From assembly GCA_963833115.1 (NCBI GenBank), contig CAWHWS010000002.1, forward strand, positions 558,001-622,000: a DNA stretch of 64,000 nt. The letters are read 5' to 3'. The translations under genes were made by a program, and so were the position numbers. Shown piece by piece: positions 15,682 to 23,721 of this stretch (positions within the stretch are counted from its first letter, which is position 1; each line of letters opens with the position of its first letter). Origin of the DNA: Hasllibacter sp963833115. GTDB lineage: Bacteria > Pseudomonadota > Alphaproteobacteria > Rhodobacterales > Rhodobacteraceae. The notes below the pieces were generated by a model. It did not search any database. It saw nothing but the letters and a program-made list of their open reading frames with translations, and was not told the DNA's origin.

Positions 15682-17040
15682 TTGAGCACCGCCGCCGCCA
15701 GGGTCCCGCACGAGCAGCCGCCGCGCGCCGCGATCGGCCTGCCGGCGCTGATCGGGCTGCGCTGGCTCGCCGTCGCGGGGCAGGCGGCGGCCGTGGAGAC
15801 GGCGCACCGGGCCTATGGCGTGGTCCTGCCGCTCGAGCCGATCTACGTCCTGTTCGGCGCCTCCGTCCTGACCAATCTGGGCGCGCTCTTCCTGCGGCCG
15901 GCGCGCACCCCCCTGAGCGAGGCGGAGGCGGCCGCGATCCTGACCTTCGACACCGTGATCATCGGCGTGCTGCTGATGCTGACCGGCGGGGTGCGCAACC
16001 CGTTCGCTCTCATGCTGCTGGTGCCGGCGGTTGTCGGGGCGACCGCGATCTCCTCCTGGCGGGCGCTCCTGCCGGGGCTGGCGGCGCTCGCGGTCCTGGC
16101 GGCCCTGCCGGCGCTGTCGCTGCCGCTCCTGCTGGCGGGGGGCGCGCCGCTGGAGCTGCCCCCGCTCTACGTCGCCGGGCACTGGGCGGCGATCGCGCTC
16201 TGCCTGGCAGTGCTGCTGGCGCATATCCGGCGAACCGGCCGCGAGGCGCGCGCGCGGGACGCGGCCCTCCTGGCGGCGCAGTTGGCGCTCTCGCGCGAGC
16301 GGCGGCTCTCGGATCTCGACGGGATGGCCGCGGCGGCGGCGCATGAGCTCGGCACCCCCCTCGGGACGATCAAGCTCGTCGCCGCCGAGCTCGCCGGCGA
16401 GCTCGAGGGCGAGGCCCTGGAGGACGCGCGCCTGATCGCGCAGGAGGCCGACCGCTGCATGGAGATGCTGCGCGACCTGGGGCGGAGCCGCACGGCGGGG
16501 GGCGATCCCTTCCTCGACGCCGCGCCCCTGGACGCGATCCTGCGCGAGGCGGCGGCCCCGCACATGACCCGCGGCAAGGAGGTCGTCTTCGACGTGCAGG
16601 GCGTGGAGGGCGGCGCGCGCGCCCGCCTCGGCCGCGCCCCGGAGGTCGTGCACGCCATGCGCAACGTGATCCAGAACGCGGTCGACCACGCCCGGCGGCG
16701 GGTCGAGGTCGCCAGCCGCACGGACCCGGACGGCACCACCACCGTGACCGTGCGCGACGACGGGCCGGGCTACCCCGCGCGCCTCTTCGACCATCTCGGC
16801 GAGCCGGGGCTGCCGCGCGGGCGGCGCTCGCGCGGCATGGGGATGGGCCTCTTCATCGCGCGCACCCTCCTGGAGCGGACCGGCGCGCGGGTGGATTTCC
16901 GCAACGGGCGCGACGACCCCGCCGGCGGCCGGCGATCCGGGGGGGCGGCGGGCGGGGCGTCCGGCGGGGCCGTGGTGGAGGTGTCCTGGCCCGCCGCGGC
17001 CGCGCGCCCGGACGAGCCCTGGCGCGCGGGGCGGGATTAA
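15682..17040 (+). CDS. regB: sensor histidine kinase RegB/PrrB/ActS
   Basis: Membrane sensor kinase partner of RegA, about 452 residues. It has six predicted helices (residues ~20-180). The fourth is followed by GGVRNPF (102-108), the conserved quinone-sensing GGXXNPF segment. The H-box is AAAAHELGTPLGT with phosphoacceptor His221. Cys259 in EADRCMEML matches the redox-active cysteine of RegB. The ATPase lobe has NVIQNAVDHA, RDDGPGYP and RGMGMGLFIA. The C-terminus carries a glycine-rich insertion. The start is uncertain. TTG 15682 behind GGGAG gives the family length; GTG 15619 is an alternative. The usual neighbour senC/prrC is absent from the regA-regB gap. Confidence 0.93.
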   Translation: MSTAAARVPHEQPPRAAIGLPALIGLRWLAVAGQAAAVETAHRAYGVVLPLEPIYVLFGASVLTNLGALFLRPARTPLSEAEAAAILTFDTVIIGVLLMLTGGVRNPFALMLLVPAVVGATAISSWRALLPGLAALAVLAALPALSLPLLLAGGAPLELPPLYVAGHWAAIALCLAVLLAHIRRTGREARARDAALLAAQLALSRERRLSDLDGMAAAAAHELGTPLGTIKLVAAELAGELEGEALEDARLIAQEADRCMEMLRDLGRSRTAGGDPFLDAAPLDAILREAAAPHMTRGKEVVFDVQGVEGGARARLGRAPEVVHAMRNVIQNAVDHARRRVEVASRTDPDGTTTVTVRDDGPGYPARLFDHLGEPGLPRGRRSRGMGMGLFIARTLLERTGARVDFRNGRDDPAGGRRSGGAAGGASGGAVVEVSWPAAAARPDEPWRAGRD

Positions 17041-17052
17041 CCCGCTGTTAAC
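17037..17052 (+). promoter_or_regulatory. perfect CtrA box upstream of PAS-domain gene
   Basis: TTAA-CCCGCTG-TTAAC matches the full CtrA consensus TTAA-N7-TTAAC without mismatch and lies 47 bases before the PAS gene start. It begins inside the regB stop codon. In a sequence this GC-rich a chance match is unlikely. Direct control by the cell-cycle/motility regulator CtrA is inferred. Confidence 0.6.
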
Positions 17053-17098
17053 GGAGATCTGAGCAGTTTGAGGCAGCTTTGCCGCAAAGGTCGCCCAG

Positions 17099-18733
17099 AT
17101 GCCGCCGATCGTGCCGGACCTCCTCGCCGCCCTCTTGGCAGCCCTGCCCTTCGCCGCCGGCGCCGCCCTGGCCGCCGGGATCGCCCTCGCCGGCGCCGGG
17201 CGGGCCGCCCGGGCGGACGCGCGCGCCGCCCCGCCGCTGGGGCCCGCGCCAGGCGCGGCCTTCCTCTTCGAGGGCGAGCGCCTGCTCGACGCCAACGCCG
17301 CCGGCTGGGACATGATCGCGCGCGCCGGCGGGGCGACCTCCCTGCCGGCGGTGACCGGGCTGGCGGCGCGCGCGCATCCCGGCCTGCCCGCCGCGCTGGC
17401 GGGCGCCGCCGACGAGGGCGAGGCCCCGCGGCGCGAGGGCGGCGCGCCCCCCGCCCGATTCGCACGCGACGGCGCGCGCCTCCGCCTCGAGGTGCCGGTG
17501 CAGGCCGGTGGGGGCGTCCTCTCGGCCGGCATGCCGCCTGGCGAGGCGGGCGTGGTCGTCGACGCCGCCATCTTCGCCGCGATGGAGGAGGAGCTCGCCG
17601 CCCTGCGCGCCGCGATGGACGCGATCCCGGTCCCGGTCTGGCGCGCCGGGGCGCAGGACGAGCCGCTCTGGGCCAACGCCGCCTACCTCTCCCGCGCCGG
17701 GGGCGACCCCGCCGCCTGGCCCCCGCCGCCGCTCTTCGAGGGGCCTGATCTCGCCGACCTGCCGCCGCCCGATTCGCCCCGCCGGCTGCGCGCGTCCGGT
17801 GCCGGCGGCTGGTTCGACGTCTCGCGCCCGATCGAGGACGCCACCCTGCGCTGCGCCCTGCCCGCAGACGAGGCGGCCGAGGCCGAGGCCTCCCTGCGCG
17901 GCTTCGCCATCGCCCTGACCGACACGTTCGCCCACCTGCCCATCGGGCTGGCGGTGTTCGACGGCGGCGGGCGGCTCAAGCTCTTCAACCCCGCCCTCGC
18001 CGACCTGACCGAGATCCCCGCCGGCGCCCTGGTGGCCCGGCCCTCCCTGCGCGACATCCTCGACCGGATGCGGGACGCGCGCCTGCTGGCCGAGCCCGGC
18101 GACTGGCACGGCTGGTCCGGCCGCATCGCCCGGATGGAGAGCGATTCGCGCTCGGGCACCTACATGGAGACCTGGGACATCGAGGGCGGGCGCTCCTGGC
18201 GCGTCTCCGGACGGCCGCATCCCGGTGGCGCGATCGCCCTCCTGATCGAGGACATCTCCTCGGAGGTCCTGCTGGCCCGCCGCTTCCGCGCCCAGATCGA
18301 GACCGGGCGCGCCATCGCCGACGCGATCCCCGAGGCCATCGCCGTCTTCGGCCGCGAGGGCGTGCTGGTGTCGTCCAACGCGGCCTATGCCGAGCTCTGG
18401 GGCGTCGATCCGCGCACCACCCTCGTGGACGTGACCATCGCGGAGGCGTGCCGCACCTGGATGGCGCGCGCCGCGCCCTCGCGGGTGTGGGGCGAGCTCC
18501 GGGACGCGGTGACCGGCGGGCCCGGCGCGGGGACGGGCGCGGGGCGGGCCCGGTCGGGATGGTCCGCGCCCGTGGAGACCGCGGATGGCGGGCGCCTGCG
18601 CTGCCGCTGCGTCCCGCTGGCCGGGGGCGCCACCCTGATCGGCTTCGCCGGCGCGCCCGCCCACCGCCGCCCGCCCGCCGCCCGGGCGCCCGCCCCCTCC
18701 TCCGAGCCCGGGCTGCGCGTCGCCGCCGAATGA
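17099..18733 (+). CDS. membrane-anchored PAS-domain protein
   Basis: 544-residue sensor-like protein without an enzymatic output domain. One N-terminal helix (residues ~7-31) is followed by three PAS-like regions: about 55-160 (degenerate), 275-380 (LTDTFAHLPIGLAVFDGGGR, IPAGALVARPSLRDIL) and 395-500 (IADAIPEAIAVFGREGVLV, AAYAELWGVDP). The tail is Ala/Pro-rich. No histidine-kinase, GGDEF or EAL motif is visible. Homologues with this architecture sit upstream of tsaE in Rhodobacterales. A perfect CtrA box precedes it. Start ATG 17099 has only a weak AAGG site. The signal and partner are unknown; it could be a signalling scaffold or a degenerate kinase input module. Confidence 0.75.
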   Translation: MPPIVPDLLAALLAALPFAAGAALAAGIALAGAGRAARADARAAPPLGPAPGAAFLFEGERLLDANAAGWDMIARAGGATSLPAVTGLAARAHPGLPAALAGAADEGEAPRREGGAPPARFARDGARLRLEVPVQAGGGVLSAGMPPGEAGVVVDAAIFAAMEEELAALRAAMDAIPVPVWRAGAQDEPLWANAAYLSRAGGDPAAWPPPPLFEGPDLADLPPPDSPRRLRASGAGGWFDVSRPIEDATLRCALPADEAAEAEASLRGFAIALTDTFAHLPIGLAVFDGGGRLKLFNPALADLTEIPAGALVARPSLRDILDRMRDARLLAEPGDWHGWSGRIARMESDSRSGTYMETWDIEGGRSWRVSGRPHPGGAIALLIEDISSEVLLARRFRAQIETGRAIADAIPEAIAVFGREGVLVSSNAAYAELWGVDPRTTLVDVTIAEACRTWMARAAPSRVWGELRDAVTGGPGAGTGAGRARSGWSAPVETADGGRLRCRCVPLAGGATLIGFAGAPAHRRPPAARAPAPSSEPGLRVAAE

Positions 18734-18775
18734 CCGCCCCTTGCGATGCCGGCGCGCCCCGGGGCAACTGGCGCC

Positions 18776-19243
18776 ATGGAGCGGCGCGCCACGATCGACC
18801 TGCCCGGCCCCGCGGCCACCGACGCGCTCGGCGCGGCGCTCGCCGCCGTCCTCGGCCCGGGCGACGCGCTCCTCCTCTCCGGCGATCTCGGCGCGGGCAA
18901 GAGCCACCTCGCGCGCGCCTTGGTGCGCGCCCTCGCCGGGGCGGACACGCCCGTGCCCTCCCCGACCTACACGCTCGTGCAATCCTACGACGCGCCGGGC
19001 GTCCACGTCGTGCACGCCGACCTCTACCGCCTGGGCGATCCCTCCGAGGTCGAGGAGACGGGCCTCCTCGACGCGTTCGGCCGCGACCTGTGCCTCGTCG
19101 AATGGCCGGACCGCCTCGGCCCCCTCGCCCCGGCGCACGCCTGGACGCTGCGCCTGGAGCCCGCGGGCGAGGGCCGCCGCGCCACCCTCGCCGCCCCCGG
19201 AGGACGAGACGCCGCCGCGGTCCTCGCCGCCATGGCCCGATGA
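18776..19243 (+). CDS. tsaE: tRNA t6A modification ATPase TsaE
   Basis: P-loop ATPase (YjeE) of the TsaB-TsaD-TsaE complex that makes threonylcarbamoyl-adenosine at position 37 of ANN-decoding tRNAs. 155 residues. Walker A is GDLGAGKS (36-43), followed by the family segments PSPTYTLVQSY, HADLYRL, EVEETGL and LVEWPDRLG. Start ATG 18776 (MERRATIDLP) is preferred; ATG 18746 would add ten residues. The gene ends with an ATGA overlap into amgK and begins the tsaE-amgK-murU-addB-addA block, where all genes overlap and are probably co-translated. Confidence 0.95.
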   Translation: MERRATIDLPGPAATDALGAALAAVLGPGDALLLSGDLGAGKSHLARALVRALAGADTPVPSPTYTLVQSYDAPGVHVVHADLYRLGDPSEVEETGLLDAFGRDLCLVEWPDRLGPLAPAHAWTLRLEPAGEGRRATLAAPGGRDAAAVLAAMAR

Positions 19244-20148
19244 GCGCCTTCCTCGCCCGCGCGGGCTGGCCGGACGCGGCGCGCGCGCCGGTCGCGGGCG
19301 ACGCCTCCGCCCGGACCTACGCCCGCCTGACCGCCCCGGACGGCCGCACCGCGATCCTGATGGAGGACCCGGGCGGGGCCGAGCCCGTCCGCCGCTTCGC
19401 CGCCGTCGCGCGGCGCCTGCGCGCCGCCGGCCTGCGCCCTCCGGAGGTGCACGCCATGGACCCCGAGGCGGGGCTCATGCTGCTGGAAGACCTGGGCGAC
19501 GTCACGATGGCCGCGCGCCTGGACGTGGCCCCGGAGGAGGCGCCCGCGCTCTACAGCGCCGGGGTGGAGATGCTCCTGGCGCTGCGGGCCGCGCCGGCGG
19601 ACGGCCTGCCCCCGTTCGGCCCCGGGGAGATGGCGGCGGCCGCCGACCTCGCCTGGACCGACTGGTCCGCCGGCGCGGGCGCCGCCCCCTGGCACGTCGC
19701 CCTGCGGGCGGCCCTGTCGGCCCATGCGGGCGGCCCGCCCGTCCCGATCCTGCGCGACTGCCATGCGGAGAACCTCATGTGGCAGGGGGGCGCCCTGAGG
19801 GTGATCGACTTCCAGGACGCGATGGCCGGCCCGGACGGCTACGACCTGATCTCCCTCCTCCAGGACGCGCGCCGCGACGTGCCGGCCCCGGCGGCGGAGG
19901 CCGCGCTCGTCCGCTGGCGGACGGTGACGGGGGATGGCGACCTCGGCGCCCGCCTCGCCGCGATCGGCGCGCAGCGCGCGCTGCGCATCCTGGGCGTCTT
20001 CGGCCGCCTCGCGCGCGCCGGGCGGCCGGGCTACCTGCGCCACGCCCCGCGCGTGCGCGCGCATCTCGCCGCGAACCTCGCCCACCCCGCGCTCGCCCCG
20101 TTGGCCACCGCCCTGGAGGGCCGCGTCCCCGGGGGCCCCGCGCCGTGA
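19240..20148 (+). CDS. amgK: N-acetylmuramate/N-acetylglucosamine-1-kinase AmgK-like
   Basis: Aminoglycoside-phosphotransferase-fold kinase, 302 residues. In Pseudomonas AmgK phosphorylates the anomeric carbon of recovered MurNAc and GlcNAc, the first step of the salvage route that bypasses de novo UDP-MurNAc synthesis. Visible motifs: N-terminal GDASARTYARL, LMLLEDLGDVTM, the catalytic Brenner loop LRDCHAENLMW and the metal-binding VIDFQDAMAGPDGYDL. The next gene is the matching uridylyltransferase murU, overlapping by GTGA, which strongly supports the assignment. It acts in the cytoplasm. Confidence 0.9.
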   Translation: MSAFLARAGWPDAARAPVAGDASARTYARLTAPDGRTAILMEDPGGAEPVRRFAAVARRLRAAGLRPPEVHAMDPEAGLMLLEDLGDVTMAARLDVAPEEAPALYSAGVEMLLALRAAPADGLPPFGPGEMAAAADLAWTDWSAGAGAAPWHVALRAALSAHAGGPPVPILRDCHAENLMWQGGALRVIDFQDAMAGPDGYDLISLLQDARRDVPAPAAEAALVRWRTVTGDGDLGARLAAIGAQRALRILGVFGRLARAGRPGYLRHAPRVRAHLAANLAHPALAPLATALEGRVPGGPAP

Positions 20149-20813
20149 GCGGGCCGCGGGCGATCATGCTCTTCGCCGCCGGCCGGGGCACGCGCATGGC
20201 CCGGACCGACGTGCCCAAACCGATGGTGGAGGTCGCGGGCCGCCCCCTGATCGACCACGCCCTGGCGCTGGCGGACGCCGCCTCCATCCCGCGCCGGGTC
20301 GCCAACACGCACCACTTGCCGGCCGCGCTGGAGGCGCACCTCGCGGCGCGAGGCGTCACCGCGATCCGCGAGGAGGCCCTCCTCGACACCGGCGGCGGCC
20401 TCGTCAACGCGCGGAGCGCGCTGGGGCCGGGCCCGGTCCTGACCCTCAACGCGGACGCCGCCTGGCGCGGCCCGGACCCGATCGGCGCGCTCGCCGCGGC
20501 CTGGAGCGGGGACGGCATGCTCCTCCTCCTGGTGCCGCTCGCCGCCGCCCGCGGCCGCGCCGCGCCGGGGGACTTCCGGATGGACGCGGCCGGCCGCCTC
20601 GCGCCCGGCGGCGACCTCGTCTACACGGGGCTCCAGATCGTGGGGGAGGACGCGATGGCCGATCCGCCGCCCGGCGCCTTCCCGATGTGGACCCTCTGGG
20701 ACCGGGCCGCCGCGCGCGGCGCCCTGCGCGGGCTGGTCTGGGACGGCGCGTGGTGCGACGTCGGCACCCCGGCCGGCGTGGCCCTCGCGCAGGAGATGCT
20801 CGCCGATGGCTGA
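20145..20813 (+). CDS. murU: N-acetylmuramate-1-phosphate uridylyltransferase MurU-like
   Basis: Sugar-1-phosphate nucleotidyltransferase, 222 residues. It would convert MurNAc-1-phosphate and UTP to UDP-MurNAc in the peptidoglycan recycling route. The signature MLFAAGRGTRMA...VPKPMVEV (nucleotide-binding loop plus catalytic Lys), the ETGGG-like LLDTGGGLVNA and the metal-binding Asp in LTLNADAAW are present. Start GTG 20145 overlaps the amgK stop. The gene overlaps addB by 8 bases. In Pseudomonas putida this pathway underlies intrinsic fosfomycin tolerance, because it avoids MurA; the same here is inferred. Confidence 0.9.
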   Translation: MSGPRAIMLFAAGRGTRMARTDVPKPMVEVAGRPLIDHALALADAASIPRRVANTHHLPAALEAHLAARGVTAIREEALLDTGGGLVNARSALGPGPVLTLNADAAWRGPDPIGALAAAWSGDGMLLLLVPLAAARGRAAPGDFRMDAAGRLAPGGDLVYTGLQIVGEDAMADPPPGAFPMWTLWDRAAARGALRGLVWDGAWCDVGTPAGVALAQEMLADG

Positions 20814-23721
20814 GGCGCGCCTCCACGCCCTGCCCCCCGGGGCGGATTTCGCGGGCGAGCTCGCCGCCGGCCTGATGGCGCGCCATGAGGGACACGAGGC
20901 GCTCGCGAGGGTCGACCTCCTGGTAAACAGCGCGCGCATGGGTCGCGCGGCGCGCGCGGCCCTGATCGCGCGGGGCGCGCGCCTGCTGCCGCGCATCCGC
21001 CTGATCGAGGATCTCGCCCGCGACGTGCCCATGGCGGGGCTCGCCCCCGCCGTCCCGCCGCTGCGTCGCCGGCTGGAGGCGGCCGCCCTCGTCGCGCGCC
21101 TGCTGGACGCGCGCCCCGACATCGCGCCGCGCGCCAGCCTCTTCGACCTCGCCGGATCGCTCGCGGACCTGATGGCGGAGATGCACGGCGAGGGCGTGGA
21201 CCCCGCCGCGCTCGAGGCGCTCGGCACCGGCGAGCTCGCGATCCACTGGGACCGGGCGCTGGCCTTCGTGCGCATCGTGCAGACCTATTTCGACGGCATG
21301 GACGCGCCCGACGGCGCCCAGCGCCTGCGCGCCGTCGCCGCCCGCCTCGCCGCCGACTGGACCGCGGCGAACGGGCCGCCCCGCCCCACGGTGATCGCCG
21401 GCTCCACCGGCTCGCGCGGGGCGACCGCCCTCCTGATGCGGGCGCTCGCGCGGCTGCCGGGCGGGGCGGTCGTGCTGCCGGGCTTCGACTTCGAACTGCC
21501 GGCGCGGGTCTGGGCGGCGATGGACGACCCCCTGACCGCCGAGGACCACCCGCAATACCGCTTCCGCCGCCTGATGGACGAGCTCGGCGTCGGGCCCGAG
21601 GCCGTGCGCCCCTGGACCGACGCGCGCGCCCCCGTGCCGGCGCGCGCGGCCCTGCTCTCGCTGGCGCTGCGTCCCGCCCCGGTGACCGACGACTGGCTGC
21701 GCGAGGGCCCGCGCCTGCCCCCGCCGGCGGACGCCCTGCGCGGCGTCACGGTGATCGAGGCGCCCTCCCCGCGGGCCGAGGCGCTCGCCATCGCGCTCGG
21801 CCTGCGCGCGGCGGCCGAGGACGGGCGCCGCGCCGCCCTGATCACGCCGGACCGCGACCTCGGCCGCCGGGTGACCGCCGCCCTGGAGCGCTGGGGCATC
21901 GTGCCCGACGACAGCGCGGGCCTGCCCCTGCGCCAGTCGCCGCCCGGCCGGCTCCTGCGCCAGACCGCCAGGCTGCGCCTGCGCGCGCCCGACGTGGAGG
22001 CGCTCCTCGCGCTCCTCAAGCATCCGCTGGTGCACACCGGCGCGGGCCGCGGCGACCACATGCGCCGGGTCCACGACCTCGAGCTGGAGCTGCGCCGCAA
22101 CGGCCCGCCCCACCCGGCGCGCGCCGATCTCGCCGCCTGGGCCGCGGGCCTCGAGCGGGGCGAGGGCTGCGGCCCCTGGTGCACCTGGATCGCGGAGGCG
22201 CTGGAGGCCGCCGGGGCCCCCGCCGCCACGCCGGCCGAGCACGCCGCGGCGCATCTCGCCCTCACCGAGCGGCTCGCGGCCGGGCACGCGGCGCAGGGAT
22301 CCGGCGCCCTCTGGGACAAGGACGCCGGCGCCAAGGCCCGCGCCGCGATGGACGGCCTGCTGGCCGAGGCCAGCCACGGCGCGCCGATGGACGCGGCCGA
22401 CTACGCCGCCCTGGCCGACGACGTCCTGACCGCCGGGGAGGACGTCCGCCGCCCCGAGATCGTGCGCCCGGACGTGCTGATCTGGGGCACGCTTGAGGCG
22501 CGCGCCGGCGGGCTCGACCTCGCGATCCTGGGCGGGCTGACCGAGGGCGTCTGGCCCCCGGCGCCGGCCGCCGACCCCTGGCTCAACCGCGCCATGCGGC
22601 ACGAGGCCGGCCTCACCCTGCCCGAGCGGCGCACCGGCCTCTCGGCGCACGACTTCCAGCAGGCCGCCGGCGCGCCGGACATCTGGCTCGCCCGCCCCGT
22701 GCGCGACATGGAGGCGCAGACCGTGCCCTCGCGCTGGCTCAACCGGCTGGCGATGCTGACCTGCGGACTGCCGGAGGCCGGCGGGCCGCAGGCCTGGGCG
22801 CAGGCGCAGGACCGCGGCGCGCGCTGGCTCGCCATGGCCGCCGCGCTCGAGGCGGCGCCCGCGCCCGTGCCCGCCGAGCCGCGCCCGGCTCCGGCCCCGC
22901 CGGTGGCGGCCCGGCCCACGTCCTGGTCGCCCTCCTCGCTGCGCACCCTGCGCCGCGACCCCTACGCGGTCTACGCCGCCAAGGTGCTCGGCCTGCGCCC
23001 CCTCGGCCCGGTGCGCGCCGAGCCGGACGCGCTCCTGCGCGGCGAGGTCCTGCACCGGGTCTTCGAGCGCTTCGTCTTCGAGGACGGGGCGCAGGACGCC
23101 GCCCGCCTGATGGCGCTGGGCGAGGCCGTGCTGGAGGAGCGCGTGCCCTGGCCGGCCGCGCGCCGCCTGTGGCTCGGCCGGCTCGGGCGCGTCGCGGACT
23201 GGTTCGTCGCCACCGAGGACGCGCGCCGGCGCCTCGCCGCCCCCCTGGCGCACGAGACGGAGGGCACGATGGAGATCCCCGGCCTGCCCGGCGCCACCCT
23301 GCGCGGCAAGGTCGACCGCGTGGACCGGCGCGCGGACGGCGCCCTGATCGTCTACGACTACAAGACCGGAACCCCGCCCACCGCCGCCCAGCAGGAGCGT
23401 CTCGACCGGCAGCTCTTCCTCAACGCGATCCTGGCGGAGGCCGGCGCGCTGGCCGGCGTGCCCGCCGCCCCGGTGGCGCACGCCGCCTTCGTCGGCACCG
23501 GCGCCACGCCGAAGGAAGAGCCCGCCCCGCTCGGCGCGGTCCCCCTGGCGCGGGCGCGCGCCGAGCTCGCCGCGCTCGTCGGCGCCTACCTGGACCCCGC
23601 GCGCGGCTACGTCTCGCGCCTCGCGGTCGAGCGGGACGGCCATCCGGGCGATTACGACCACCTCGCCCGTCTGGGCGAATGGGATCCGGCGCACCCCGCA
23701 GAGGCCCGGCCCGTCGGATGA
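20806..23721 (+). CDS. addB: double-strand break repair protein AddB
   Basis: Helicase-like/nuclease subunit of the AddAB complex, which resects double-strand DNA ends for RecA-dependent recombination (the alphaproteobacterial counterpart of RecBCD). 971 residues, normal for alphaproteobacteria. The N-terminal part is the inactivated helicase fold typical of this branch: IRLIEDLARD, VIAGSTGSRGAT in place of a Walker A, VLPGFDFELP. The C-terminal RecB-like nuclease has LRGEVLHRVFERF, then GKVDRVDRRADG and VYDYKTG (Asp and Lys of the PD-(D/E)XK site). Start ATG 20806 overlaps murU. The stop overlaps addA by ATGA. Confidence 0.95.
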   Translation: MAEARLHALPPGADFAGELAAGLMARHEGHEALARVDLLVNSARMGRAARAALIARGARLLPRIRLIEDLARDVPMAGLAPAVPPLRRRLEAAALVARLLDARPDIAPRASLFDLAGSLADLMAEMHGEGVDPAALEALGTGELAIHWDRALAFVRIVQTYFDGMDAPDGAQRLRAVAARLAADWTAANGPPRPTVIAGSTGSRGATALLMRALARLPGGAVVLPGFDFELPARVWAAMDDPLTAEDHPQYRFRRLMDELGVGPEAVRPWTDARAPVPARAALLSLALRPAPVTDDWLREGPRLPPPADALRGVTVIEAPSPRAEALAIALGLRAAAEDGRRAALITPDRDLGRRVTAALERWGIVPDDSAGLPLRQSPPGRLLRQTARLRLRAPDVEALLALLKHPLVHTGAGRGDHMRRVHDLELELRRNGPPHPARADLAAWAAGLERGEGCGPWCTWIAEALEAAGAPAATPAEHAAAHLALTERLAAGHAAQGSGALWDKDAGAKARAAMDGLLAEASHGAPMDAADYAALADDVLTAGEDVRRPEIVRPDVLIWGTLEARAGGLDLAILGGLTEGVWPPAPAADPWLNRAMRHEAGLTLPERRTGLSAHDFQQAAGAPDIWLARPVRDMEAQTVPSRWLNRLAMLTCGLPEAGGPQAWAQAQDRGARWLAMAAALEAAPAPVPAEPRPAPAPPVAARPTSWSPSSLRTLRRDPYAVYAAKVLGLRPLGPVRAEPDALLRGEVLHRVFERFVFEDGAQDAARLMALGEAVLEERVPWPAARRLWLGRLGRVADWFVATEDARRRLAAPLAHETEGTMEIPGLPGATLRGKVDRVDRRADGALIVYDYKTGTPPTAAQQERLDRQLFLNAILAEAGALAGVPAAPVAHAAFVGTGATPKEEPAPLGAVPLARARAELAALVGAYLDPARGYVSRLAVERDGHPGDYDHLARLGEWDPAHPAEARPVG

